A DNA stretch of 64,000 bases from Flavobacterium psychrophilum. Its GTDB lineage: Bacteria; Bacteroidota; Bacteroidia; Flavobacteriales; Flavobacteriaceae. Positions 57,319 through 64,000 of the stretch are shown in pieces. Below the pieces are notes generated by a model. The model saw only the letters and a program-made list of their open reading frames with translations, did not search any database and was not told the origin of the DNA. Positions within the stretch are counted from its first letter, which is position 1; each line of letters opens with the position of its first letter. The stretch covers positions 3,286,001 through 3,350,000 of the forward strand of contig CP012388.1 of assembly GCA_001708385.1 (NCBI GenBank), given 5' to 3'. The position numbers and the translations under genes were made by a program.

Positions 57319-57840
57319 ATGAAAATATCGGTATTCTTAGTCTTGCTTTTGGTTTCGGGATCATGCTGTTATGCTCAGGACGGCTATCCTGTTCCGCCGC
57401 ACAACCCTGGTCGGCTTTTCTATATTCAACACGCTAACAACCATAATACCTTTGTTTACGACGCCAATTTGCTTAATAGTAAATCGCTCGATCATGAGAG
57501 TCCTATTAATGTATATCGTCTTAACTATAAAAAGGGAGGTATTAAGGAAGAACTGAGCGGGTTGCAACGTAAAATGGCTTATGGTGTTAGTATTACTAAA
57601 GCTGCAGCCAACCTTTTCGATTTTACCCTGGCGGCATATCCTACAAAAAAATTCACGCTTAAACTTAATAACGAGGGAACTCCCCATGTAACGGTTCTAA
57701 TCAATGGCAAAAACATAGTACTCCGTAAAATGTTTTTGTATTGCAATAAACTTGGTACAGCAGTTTCATCAATAAATTTCTACGGAAAAGACGCTTCAAC
57801 AGGAAAAGACATTACCGAGAAATTTGTCGTGAAAGACTAA
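57319..57840 (+). CDS. Exported DUF4833 protein
   Basis: 173 residues. Signal peptide (KISVFLVLLLVSGSCCYA, then Q), then DUF4833: GRLFYIQHANNHNTFVYDANLL, SPINVYRLNYKKGGIKEELSGLQRKMAYGV, and a beta-rich end KMFLYCNKLGTAVSSINFYGKD. Periplasmic protein of unknown role. No partner gene obvious. Confidence 0.85.
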   Translation: MKISVFLVLLLVSGSCCYAQDGYPVPPHNPGRLFYIQHANNHNTFVYDANLLNSKSLDHESPINVYRLNYKKGGIKEELSGLQRKMAYGVSITKAAANLFDFTLAAYPTKKFTLKLNNEGTPHVTVLINGKNIVLRKMFLYCNKLGTAVSSINFYGKDASTGKDITEKFVVKD

Positions 57841-58118
57841 ATGCCAAAGCGTAACATTGTTTTTTAGTTTTTGATTTTAAATGTATTAATCTAATTTAAT
57901 TTTACACTTAAAAGTTGTATTTCAAATACATAAAGTGCAATATTAAATGGTCTCTTTTTATCAAATGGGGTTTCTTAAAATGTTAATACATTCTTAAGTA
58001 TTCCCAATATATAGTTAAGTCTGCTAAATTATTCTTAATAAATTAATAGTTATTTTGAAATGTGGCTAACGATAGACTAATTTTAACCTATCAAAGTAAC
58101 ATAAAAATACAAACAACC

Positions 58119-58811
58119 ATGAAAAGATTCAATTTAGCATTAGGCGCTGTCCTAATAGCGGCAGGATTTACATCTTGCAAAGACGAGAAAAAAGAGACTG
58201 CAAAAACTAACGTAGACCATTATGTAGTATACGTAGATTCAGTAAACGGCCTTGACGCTGCCGAGAGGTCTGCAAACTGGGCTGCTATCGAAGCTGGTTA
58301 CCAGGCAAGAGTTGCAGAAGCAGAAGCAGCACTTGCAACATTAGAGAATGATGCAGAAGCTCAAAAAAGAATTGAAGAGACCAAATCTAAATATGACGGT
58401 GTAAAAGTTCAGGCAGAAAATGATGCTAAAGCAAAAGCTCAGGCTGACGCAGCAGCGGCAGCTCCTGCAGGAAATTCTCTTGCAGATAAATATTTTGGTG
58501 CAGGTAATGTAATTGGCAACGATATGACATTTGCATGGGTTAACAAAGATAACATTCTTAGTGTTTATACTAAATTTTACGAAACGTTTGATGCTAACAA
58601 AGATGAATATTCAAGACAGGATCTTGACAAAATCAAAGCATATTATGAGGCTCTTGACTCTCGTAAAAATACTGTAGAAAAAGAGGGTCTTTCTAGTGAA
58701 GACAACAGAAAAATCGCAGGTCTTAAACTTAAGTTTGCTCCGAAATTCCGTTGGGAACGTATGACTGCTAAAGGTGAAGAAAACAAAGACGCGAAAGAAA
58801 AAGCTAACTAA
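58119..58811 (+). CDS. Hypothetical coiled-coil lipoprotein
   Basis: 230 residues from the ATG at 58119 (MKRFNLALG). Lipobox AGFTSC (Cys near residue 20), then Ala/Glu/Lys-rich helices (ARVAEAEAALATLENDAEAQKR) likely forming a coiled coil, and a Lys/Glu end. A longer frame from 58062 starts with a non-signal segment and is rejected. The long AT-rich leader before it (57841-58118) shows no other gene. Family unknown; lipoproteins of this style are frequent in Flavobacterium. Confidence 0.75.
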   Translation: MKRFNLALGAVLIAAGFTSCKDEKKETAKTNVDHYVVYVDSVNGLDAAERSANWAAIEAGYQARVAEAEAALATLENDAEAQKRIEETKSKYDGVKVQAENDAKAKAQADAAAAAPAGNSLADKYFGAGNVIGNDMTFAWVNKDNILSVYTKFYETFDANKDEYSRQDLDKIKAYYEALDSRKNTVEKEGLSSEDNRKIAGLKLKFAPKFRWERMTAKGEENKDAKEKAN

Positions 58812-58842
58812 TATAAGGTTTTTTTATATAAATTTGTGTGAG

Positions 58843-58871
58843 AAAAGGCGTGCTTAGGTACGCCTTTTTTT
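58843..58871. terminator. Terminator after the coiled-coil lipoprotein
   Basis: Perfect 9-bp stem AAAAGGCGT (58843-58851) / ACGCCTTTT (58860-58868), loop GCTTAGGT, T-run on + and A-run before it. Also serves the convergent methyltransferase-like gene. Confidence 0.85.
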
Positions 58872-58882
58872 ATTGAACAAGG

Positions 58883-59512
58883 TTAGTATAACAATCCCCA
58901 AAGTTTCCTGGCTCCTATAATGAAGTCAAGAAACTTTGAGTTTGTTGTGCGTACTGTGAAATGTTCTTTTGCCTGCCCTTTTCTTATAAATAAAATACCC
59001 AAATGGTAGGTGTCGATGGTAACAGATACATGAGGATCTTGTTTAACGGCTTCCCATAGTTTCTCACTATTTTCTGAAGTGTGTATGTTTGCTAAAATGC
59101 AAAAACTATTATTCCCCATGTTTGGTAATAGTTTTTCAATTGTAGTATTTACTTCATTTTTATCGGATGGCGAAATATAAGCCATGTTAATAACTCCGGG
59201 TATAGGTGCAAGAGGCGAAAAAAACCAGACTTTGTTTTTTATATGCTCGCCACAGCGTCTTATGGTTTCTGTAACTTCACCCGACTCATCTCCTAAAACA
59301 TATACTTTTTCAGCTCTGAAATAAATCATTAGGCGACAAAGGATGTCTGTCGCTTTTTTATTTAAGACAGGCTTTTCATTGTTGTAATCTTTCGGTATCC
59401 TTACGCTACGGGTATTTAGTCCTCTTGCTACGATATCGTATACAAAAGGAGAATGCACTCCGTGAGCATCAACAGAGTTCCAGAGAAATTTGCTGTAAGA
59501 TAGTTTTTTCAT
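58883..59512 (-). CDS. Degenerate class I methyltransferase-like protein
   Basis: 209 residues. The start KFLWNSVDAHGVHSPFVYDIV matches a Bacteroidota SAM-methyltransferase group that I know by its HGVHSPFV motif. The expected glycine-rich SAM loop (D-x-G-x-G-x) is replaced by VYVLGDESGEVTE, and later motifs are weak. It is probably a relic or a non-methylating member. Convergent with the lipoprotein gene; a shared terminator lies at 58843. Confidence 0.6.
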   Translation of the reverse strand: MKKLSYSKFLWNSVDAHGVHSPFVYDIVARGLNTRSVRIPKDYNNEKPVLNKKATDILCRLMIYFRAEKVYVLGDESGEVTETIRRCGEHIKNKVWFFSPLAPIPGVINMAYISPSDKNEVNTTIEKLLPNMGNNSFCILANIHTSENSEKLWEAVKQDPHVSVTIDTYHLGILFIRKGQAKEHFTVRTTNSKFLDFIIGARKLWGLLY

Positions 59513-59529
59513 GAAAAATTACAGTACTA

Positions 59530-59580
59530 ATTATCTGTATCGATCAACTGTAAACTGTTAACCGAAAACTGTAAACTAAA
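59530..59580. repeat. CTGTAAACTG-type intergenic repeat
   Basis: AACTGTAAACTG, then AAAACTGTAAACTA: the same word family as the repeats at 15451, 32271 and 52775. Confidence 0.45.
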
Positions 59581-59581
59581 T

Positions 59582-61450
59582 TTACCCTTCCATCTTTGCG
59601 CTAAGTTCAAACCAGCGCTCGGTATTGGTCTCTATTTTTTTGAGGATAACTTCAAGATCGGCAGCTTTTTTGGCAATGTCTGCGTCAGCAATACTGCCTT
59701 CAGAGAATTGCTTTTCTATAGTTTCTTTTTCGCGTTCCAGGTCTTTTATGTCTTTTTCAACTTTTTGGAATTCCTTTTGCTCGTTAAAAGTTAATCCTGC
59801 CTTTACATTGTTTTGTTTCCAGGCTTTTTTGTTATCTCCAACAGGTTTCAATTCTTCTTTGCTGGGTTCGGCACTGTCTTCATAGGCACGGAAATCACTA
59901 TAATTCCCAGGGAAATCTTCTATGATGCCTTCGCCTCTAAAAACAAAAAGGTGGTCTACGATCTTATCCATAAAATACCTGTCGTGAGATACTACGATAA
60001 GACAGCCCGGGTAGTCTAGAAGAAAGCTTTCCAATACGTTTAGGGTAACGATGTCAAGGTCGTTGGTAGGCTCATCCAGAATCAGGAAATTCGGATTCTG
60101 AATAAGAACTGTACATAGGTATAGTCGCTTAAGCTCACCACCGCTTAATTTCTCAACAAAATCATATTGCTTCTTACGGTCAAACAGGAATTTCTCCAAT
60201 AACTGTGAAGCAGAAATTGTCCTTCCTTTAGCAAGTGGAATATATTCCCCGTATTCTTTAATGATGTCTATAACTTTTTGCTCCGGCTTAGGGTTTATGC
60301 CACTTTGGGTGTAATAGCCTATTTTAATTGTTTCGCCGGTAATTACTTTTCCGCCATCCGGAGGCATGGTTTGGGTAAGTATATTAAGAAAAGTTGATTT
60401 TCCGGTTCCGTTTTTCCCAATAATGCCAATACGCTCGCCTTTTTTAAAGTTGAAGCTAAAGTTTTCGAGAATGGTTTTGCTTTCAAATTTTTTAGAAACG
60501 TTGTGTAGCTCAACAATTTTGCTACCCATGCGTTCCATATTTATTTCAAGTTCTACCTGGTAATCTTTACGGCGGCTGTGCGCTTTTTCCTGAATTACAT
60601 AAAAGTCATCCTGGCGTGATTTCGACTTTGTTGTACGCGCTTTAGGCTGGCGGCGCATCCAGTCAAGTTCTTTAACGTAAAGGTTTTTAGCTTTATCAAC
60701 ACTTGCGTTTTCGGCAGCAATACGCTCTTCTTTCTTTTGAAGATAATAAGAGTAATTACCTTTATATTGGTATAGCTTACCGTTTTCAAGCTCTATAATT
60801 TCATTACATACACGCTCTAAAAAGAAACGGTCGTGCGTAACCATAAATAAAGTCATGTTTTCTTTGGCAAAGTAATTTTCCAGCCACTCTATCATTTCAA
60901 GGTCAAGGTGATTGGTAGGCTCATCCAGAATTAGCAGGTCGGGTTTGCTGATAAGAATAATAGCAAGGGCAACACGCTTTTTCTGGCCACCGCTCATGTT
61001 CTTAATCTTCACCTTCATGTCTTCCAGTTTCAGCTTGAAGAGGATTTGCTTGTATTGGGTTTCAAAATCCCAGGCATTGTGCATGTCCATACGTTCAAAA
61101 GCCTTTTGGTAGGCTTCCTCATCATCCGGATTTTCAAGTGCTTTCTCGTATTGCTCAATTACTTTCAGTATTTCATTATCCGATGCAAAAATACTTTCCT
61201 CAATAGTAAGTTCCGGGTTAAGGTTAGGTTCCTGACTTAAGAAAGCCATTTTCATTTCCTTACGTAAAACAACCTGTCCTGTATCGGGCATGTCTTCTCC
61301 GGTGATAATTTTAAGGATGCTGGTTTTTCCGGTACCGTTCTTTGCTACGAAAGCAATTTTCTGGTCTTTATTGATTCCGAAAGATAGGTTTTCAAAAAGC
61401 GTACGCTCCCCGAATGATTTGGATATGTTTTCTACTGAAAGGTAATTCAC
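59582..61450 (-). CDS. uup: ABC-F family ATPase (Uup-type)
   Basis: 622 residues, two NBDs (Walker A AKNGTGKTS and GKNGTGKST; signatures MSGGQKKRVALAIIL and LSGGELKRLYLCTVL; Walker B LLILDEPTNHLD and FLILDEPTNDLD). After the second NBD comes a ~90-residue coiled coil (EQKEFQKVEKDIKDLEREKETIEK), the Uup signature tail that binds DNA or ribosome. It is the second ABC-F in the window. Its promoter (61468-61498) is a good TAnnTTTG match. Uup naming rests on the tail and is likely but not certain. Confidence 0.9.
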   Translation of the reverse strand: MNYLSVENISKSFGERTLFENLSFGINKDQKIAFVAKNGTGKTSILKIITGEDMPDTGQVVLRKEMKMAFLSQEPNLNPELTIEESIFASDNEILKVIEQYEKALENPDDEEAYQKAFERMDMHNAWDFETQYKQILFKLKLEDMKVKIKNMSGGQKKRVALAIILISKPDLLILDEPTNHLDLEMIEWLENYFAKENMTLFMVTHDRFFLERVCNEIIELENGKLYQYKGNYSYYLQKKEERIAAENASVDKAKNLYVKELDWMRRQPKARTTKSKSRQDDFYVIQEKAHSRRKDYQVELEINMERMGSKIVELHNVSKKFESKTILENFSFNFKKGERIGIIGKNGTGKSTFLNILTQTMPPDGGKVITGETIKIGYYTQSGINPKPEQKVIDIIKEYGEYIPLAKGRTISASQLLEKFLFDRKKQYDFVEKLSGGELKRLYLCTVLIQNPNFLILDEPTNDLDIVTLNVLESFLLDYPGCLIVVSHDRYFMDKIVDHLFVFRGEGIIEDFPGNYSDFRAYEDSAEPSKEELKPVGDNKKAWKQNNVKAGLTFNEQKEFQKVEKDIKDLEREKETIEKQFSEGSIADADIAKKAADLEVILKKIETNTERWFELSAKMEG

Positions 61451-61467
61451 TGTGCCTTATTTTTTTG

Positions 61468-61498
61468 CAAAAGTAAACTTTTTGTTTCAGGTTTCAAG
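61468..61498 (-). promoter_or_regulatory. Promoter of the Uup-type gene
   Basis: Minus strand TTG (61496-61498), 20-bp spacer, TACTTTTG (61468-61475). Confidence 0.72.
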
Positions 61499-61552
61499 TT
61501 GTTTTGTGTGTTGAAAACGAAGCTGCAGCCTACTGTGACTGAAAACTGGTAA

Positions 61553-62731
61553 CTATATGTAACTCAACCACCATTTTTTATGCCTGCTCTTGTAATTATT
61601 GTACCACCGGCTTGGGAAGTAGCAAAGCACTAAAACAAAAATCCATATCAGGTATACTATGCCTAATGTAAATCCGAAATTTTCTCTCGGGCGAAAGCCA
61701 AAAGCCATTTTTAATTTAAAATTATCCGCAAATTCATAGCCTTCTGCAAAGAATAATAGTGTGCAAAGTATATGTATTAGATATATGTGTATCAGGTAAT
61801 AGAAAAACGGCACTCGCCCAAATACATTAAAGACGGCAGTAACTGAGTTTCTTATGTTTTCTATAAGTGCAAGTACAATCAAAGCCGGGCCAAGTGTCAT
61901 ACAGGCGTACATTAAAGAAGGCGGATATTTAGTAACATTCAGAAAAGATAGCACGGTGTAGGTGAAGCTAGGTTGTGTTTCCCATGGTGCGGGATCGCCA
62001 TAGCTGTTGATTAATCGTAATCCAATAAAGAAAATTATGAGAAGACTGCCTGTGGTAATTAGGGCTTTTTTTCTTGTTTCGGGTCTGATGTTGCTATTAT
62101 ACCATCTTCCTGCGGCGTAACCTAAGAGCATGATGCCTGTCCACGGTAATATGGCGTAGGCTGTCATAAATCTAAGGCTGCCTAAAACGTAGGGTTCAAA
62201 TTCTGTGATCAGGAAAAAATTAGCAGCGACATCCAGATTGTCATCGGTAATAGTAACGTAATCCATAAGGTTGTGGAGCAATGTTATAAGGATACCTATT
62301 GTTACCATTGCCAAATACCGGAGGAATATCAGTGCAGAAAGTAATACCATACTGCAGCCTATTGCCCAGATAACCTGAAGGAAAAAGAAATTAAAGTTGA
62401 TGTTGAAACTCCATCCGAAGCCTACAAAGGTTAGTTCTGCAAACATAAGCCACAAACCGCGGGTGAGTAAAAACCATGCAAGTTCTTTTTTGCTTTTCCT
62501 GATGCTTTGCAGGTAAATTGACGTGCCTGATAGGAAAACAAATGTTGGAGCGCAAAAATGGGTTATCCATCGGGTAAAAAACAATATCGGCGTTGTGGTT
62601 TCCATATTTGTCGGGTCACCGGTCATAGCGTCAATATGAAAATAATCACGTGTATGGTCTAAAGCCATTAGCGCCATTATGATGCCTCTCAGTACATCTA
62701 TAGATTGAATGCGTTGTTTTAGGATGTCCAT
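61553..62731 (-). CDS. DUF1624 / HGSNAT-type membrane acyltransferase
   Basis: 392 residues, about ten TM helices. Family pattern: QSIDVLRGIIMALMALDHTRDYF at the start, LFFTRWITHFCAPTFVFLSGTSIYLQS, and late FGRVPFFYYLIHIYLIHILC. Homologous to heparan-alpha-glucosaminide N-acetyltransferase-like membrane proteins, which move acyl groups across the membrane. Substrate unknown. No glycan genes adjoin it directly, although a glycosyltransferase lies 730 bases beyond the start. Confidence 0.88.
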   Translation of the reverse strand: MDILKQRIQSIDVLRGIIMALMALDHTRDYFHIDAMTGDPTNMETTTPILFFTRWITHFCAPTFVFLSGTSIYLQSIRKSKKELAWFLLTRGLWLMFAELTFVGFGWSFNINFNFFFLQVIWAIGCSMVLLSALIFLRYLAMVTIGILITLLHNLMDYVTITDDNLDVAANFFLITEFEPYVLGSLRFMTAYAILPWTGIMLLGYAAGRWYNSNIRPETRKKALITTGSLLIIFFIGLRLINSYGDPAPWETQPSFTYTVLSFLNVTKYPPSLMYACMTLGPALIVLALIENIRNSVTAVFNVFGRVPFFYYLIHIYLIHILCTLLFFAEGYEFADNFKLKMAFGFRPRENFGFTLGIVYLIWIFVLVLCYFPSRWYNNYKSRHKKWWLSYI

Positions 62732-62899
62732 TCGTGGTCGATTTTGGTTGCGATAAATATAGCGGTAAATTTAACTCAAAAGCCTATTTAAGACAAAAAG
62801 TCATGTAAAGCGTCATTTTGTCTGTAGTTTTTAGATTGGAATAAAAGTTGACTATTACTTATCAAATATTTGAAAAGTCAAACACTAAAAAATAAGATT

Positions 62900-63328
62900 A
62901 TGAACGTAATAAAACGAAATGCAGCTCACGGATTACCAATTGTAATGGATCAGTTCTTCAAAGATATTTTAGGAGGTACGCAGTACAACCAAACTGCAGT
63001 TCCACCCGTAAACGTAAAAGAAACTGATACTGCTTTTACACTCGAACTAGTTGCTCCGGGATTGAAAAAAGAAAATTTCAACATAGAAATTGATAAAGAT
63101 CTTTTAACAATTTCTTCAGAAATTAAAACGGAGAATACAGAAGAGAAGGAAGGTAAATTTACAAGGAGAGAGTTTCGCAGCGCATCATTTAAAAGGTCTT
63201 TCAAACTACCTGATAATGTAAAAGCGGAAGATATTAATGCTTCGTATCAGGATGGTATACTTACAGTTAGCCTTCCTAAGAAAGAAGAAGCGCAGCTGCC
63301 TGCAAAAAGGTCGGTTGCAATAGTGTAA
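62900..63328 (+). CDS. Hsp20/alpha-crystallin small heat-shock protein
   Basis: 142 residues from the ATG at 62900 (MNVIKRNAAHG); the upstream TTG at 62870 is rejected. Alpha-crystallin domain (about 38-140): VNVKETDTAFTLELVAPGLKKENFNIEID, RREFRSASFKRSFKLPDNV, and INASYQDGILTVSLPKKEE with the A-x-x-x-n-G-v-L motif. ATP-independent holdase. Ended by a strong terminator. Confidence 0.95.
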   Translation: MNVIKRNAAHGLPIVMDQFFKDILGGTQYNQTAVPPVNVKETDTAFTLELVAPGLKKENFNIEIDKDLLTISSEIKTENTEEKEGKFTRREFRSASFKRSFKLPDNVKAEDINASYQDGILTVSLPKKEEAQLPAKRSVAIV

Positions 63329-63356
63329 TAATGATTGGATTTGGTTAGTTAGTTAT

Positions 63357-63388
63357 AAAAGCGCTCCGCAGGGAGCGCTTTTATTTTT
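63357..63388 (+). terminator. hsp20 terminator
   Basis: GCGCTCC (63361-63367) / GGAGCGC (63372-63378) extended by AAAA/TTTT, loop GCAG, then a T-run. Confidence 0.85.
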
Positions 63389-63427
63389 TGCCGAAATCTT
63401 ATTTTTTGCCAGGCTTTTGGCTTAAGA

Positions 63428-63458
63428 TTTTTGAAATTCGCAAATTCTTCTATCTTTG
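63428..63458 (+). promoter_or_regulatory. Promoter of the glycosyltransferase gene, predicted leaderless
   Basis: TTTTTG (63428-63433), 17-bp spacer, TATCTTTG (63451-63458). The ATG at 63463 follows only 4 bases after the -7 box, so transcription should begin at or within the start codon. Confidence 0.7.
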
Positions 63459-63462
63459 CCAA

Positions 63463-64000
63463 ATGCAGTTGTCCGTAATCATACTCAATTACAATGTCCG
63501 CTACTTTTTAGAGCAGTGCGTACTTAGTGTACAGCACGCTATTAAAAATATTGAGGCTGAGATAATTGTAGTAGATAACAATTCTAAAGACGACAGCTGT
63601 GCAATGATGAAGGATCGTTTTCCTGAAATTGCGCTTATAGAAAACACAGAGAATACAGGCTTTCCAAAGGGTAATAATATTGGTGTAGCTGCCGCAAAAG
63701 GTGAATATATCTGTATTTTAAATCCCGATACCGTTATTGCAGAAGACACTTTTTCAAGTATCCTGGAATTTGCCGGAGATCAAAAAGATTTTGGAATATC
63801 CGGTATAAAACTAGTTGATGGTCGTGGCCATTTTTTACCCGAAAGTAAAAGGGGAGTGCCTACACCGTGGGTCGCTTTTACCAAAATTGGCGGTTTATAT
63901 AAGCTTCTGCCGAGGCGCGAGATATTTAACCGTTATTATGCACAGCATCTTAATGAAAATCAAAGTGGGAAAGTAGATATACTTGTAGGTGCCTTTATGG
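63463..64000 (+). CDS. Glycosyltransferase family 2 (partial, cut by window end)
   Basis: Open through the last base with no stop (179 codons visible). GT-A fold: MQLSVIILNYNVRYFLEQCVL, VVDNNSKDDS (nucleotide-sugar binding), ENTGFPKGNNIGVAAAKGEYICILNPDT (GT2 block with the NPD in place of DxD), then GISGIKLVDGRG. Of the rhamnosyltransferase-like kind. Only the N-terminal part is present, so its length and any C-terminal TM segment cannot be judged. Confidence 0.9.
   Translation, partial: MQLSVIILNYNVRYFLEQCVLSVQHAIKNIEAEIIVVDNNSKDDSCAMMKDRFPEIALIENTENTGFPKGNNIGVAAAKGEYICILNPDTVIAEDTFSSILEFAGDQKDFGISGIKLVDGRGHFLPESKRGVPTPWVAFTKIGGLYKLLPRREIFNRYYAQHLNENQSGKVDILVGAFM

Noticed and set aside
1..64000. 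Prophage, integrative element or insertion sequence
   Set aside because: No integrase, transposase, phage structural gene or flanking tRNA-type attachment duplication was seen.

Overview
This window is most likely chromosomal DNA of a member of the Bacteroidota, probably family Flavobacteriaceae and close to Flavobacterium. The DNA is AT-rich. Many genes are preceded by the phylum's TTG/TAnnTTTG promoter rather than -35/-10 boxes. Shine-Dalgarno sites are inconspicuous. The protein content is typical of the group: a type IX secretion (T9SS) sorting domain, head-GIN (DUF2807) proteins, a TonB-plug/CarboxypepD_reg fusion, DUF3667, DUF4833, and an NtrC-like regulator without a DNA-binding domain. 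Nearly all annotation is by reading the translations; no database search was run.

Layout. 1-8.1 kb: a RidA-family gene, trxB, tRNA-Pro(UGG), then a minus-strand envelope cluster (three head-GIN proteins, a PspC membrane protein, a PadR regulator, an NTF2-like protein) and a DUF4870 protein. 8.2-19.2 kb: DUF4442, epimerase and YceI genes, grpE-dnaJ, a DUF3667 protein, a Nat-type ABC exporter, an HTH-less NtrC-like regulator, a degenerate DEAD-box protein with DUF2007 and a hydrolase. 19.2-28.4 kb: a tandem array of tiny two-TM proteins, an ABC-F ATPase with a peptidase, an AraC regulator and a 1574-residue secreted repeat protein. 28.5-37.4 kb: a sigma factor overlapping a VWA/TonB-plug fusion gene, a propeller-like protein, ppk2, a pseudo-receiver, an outer-membrane barrel and a MATE pump. 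37.5-46.6 kb: two small proteins (one immunity-like), meaB, an Rrf2-regulated oxidoreductase, AEC and Fsr transporters, YceI-DoxX, a GlcD-type oxidase and an erythromycin-esterase-like protein. 46.7-64 kb: a Na+/H+ antiporter, secA, DUF2795, a cobalamin adenosyltransferase, a LolD/MacB ATPase, a probable structured RNA, map, DUF2188, DUF4833, a lipoprotein, a degenerate methyltransferase, an Uup-type ABC-F protein, a DUF1624 acyltransferase, an Hsp20 and a glycosyltransferase cut by the window end.

How genes fit together. Most of the window is housekeeping: protein folding (grpE-dnaJ, hsp20), secretion (secA), N-terminal methionine removal (map), redox (trxB), and ribosome-associated ABC-F proteins. 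The accessory interest lies in (i) the head-GIN/PspC/PadR cluster, (ii) the sigma factor plus membrane VWA/plug fusion, whose leader can form alternative hairpins, (iii) a four-copy array of small membrane proteins with one internally deleted copy, (iv) an Rrf2 regulator with matching operators at two promoters, and (v) a stand-alone candidate RNA at about 54.83-54.96 kb. Several short repeat families (CAGTTTAC-type words, the TCATTCTGAG element, recurrent terminator stems and loops) fill the intergenic spaces.
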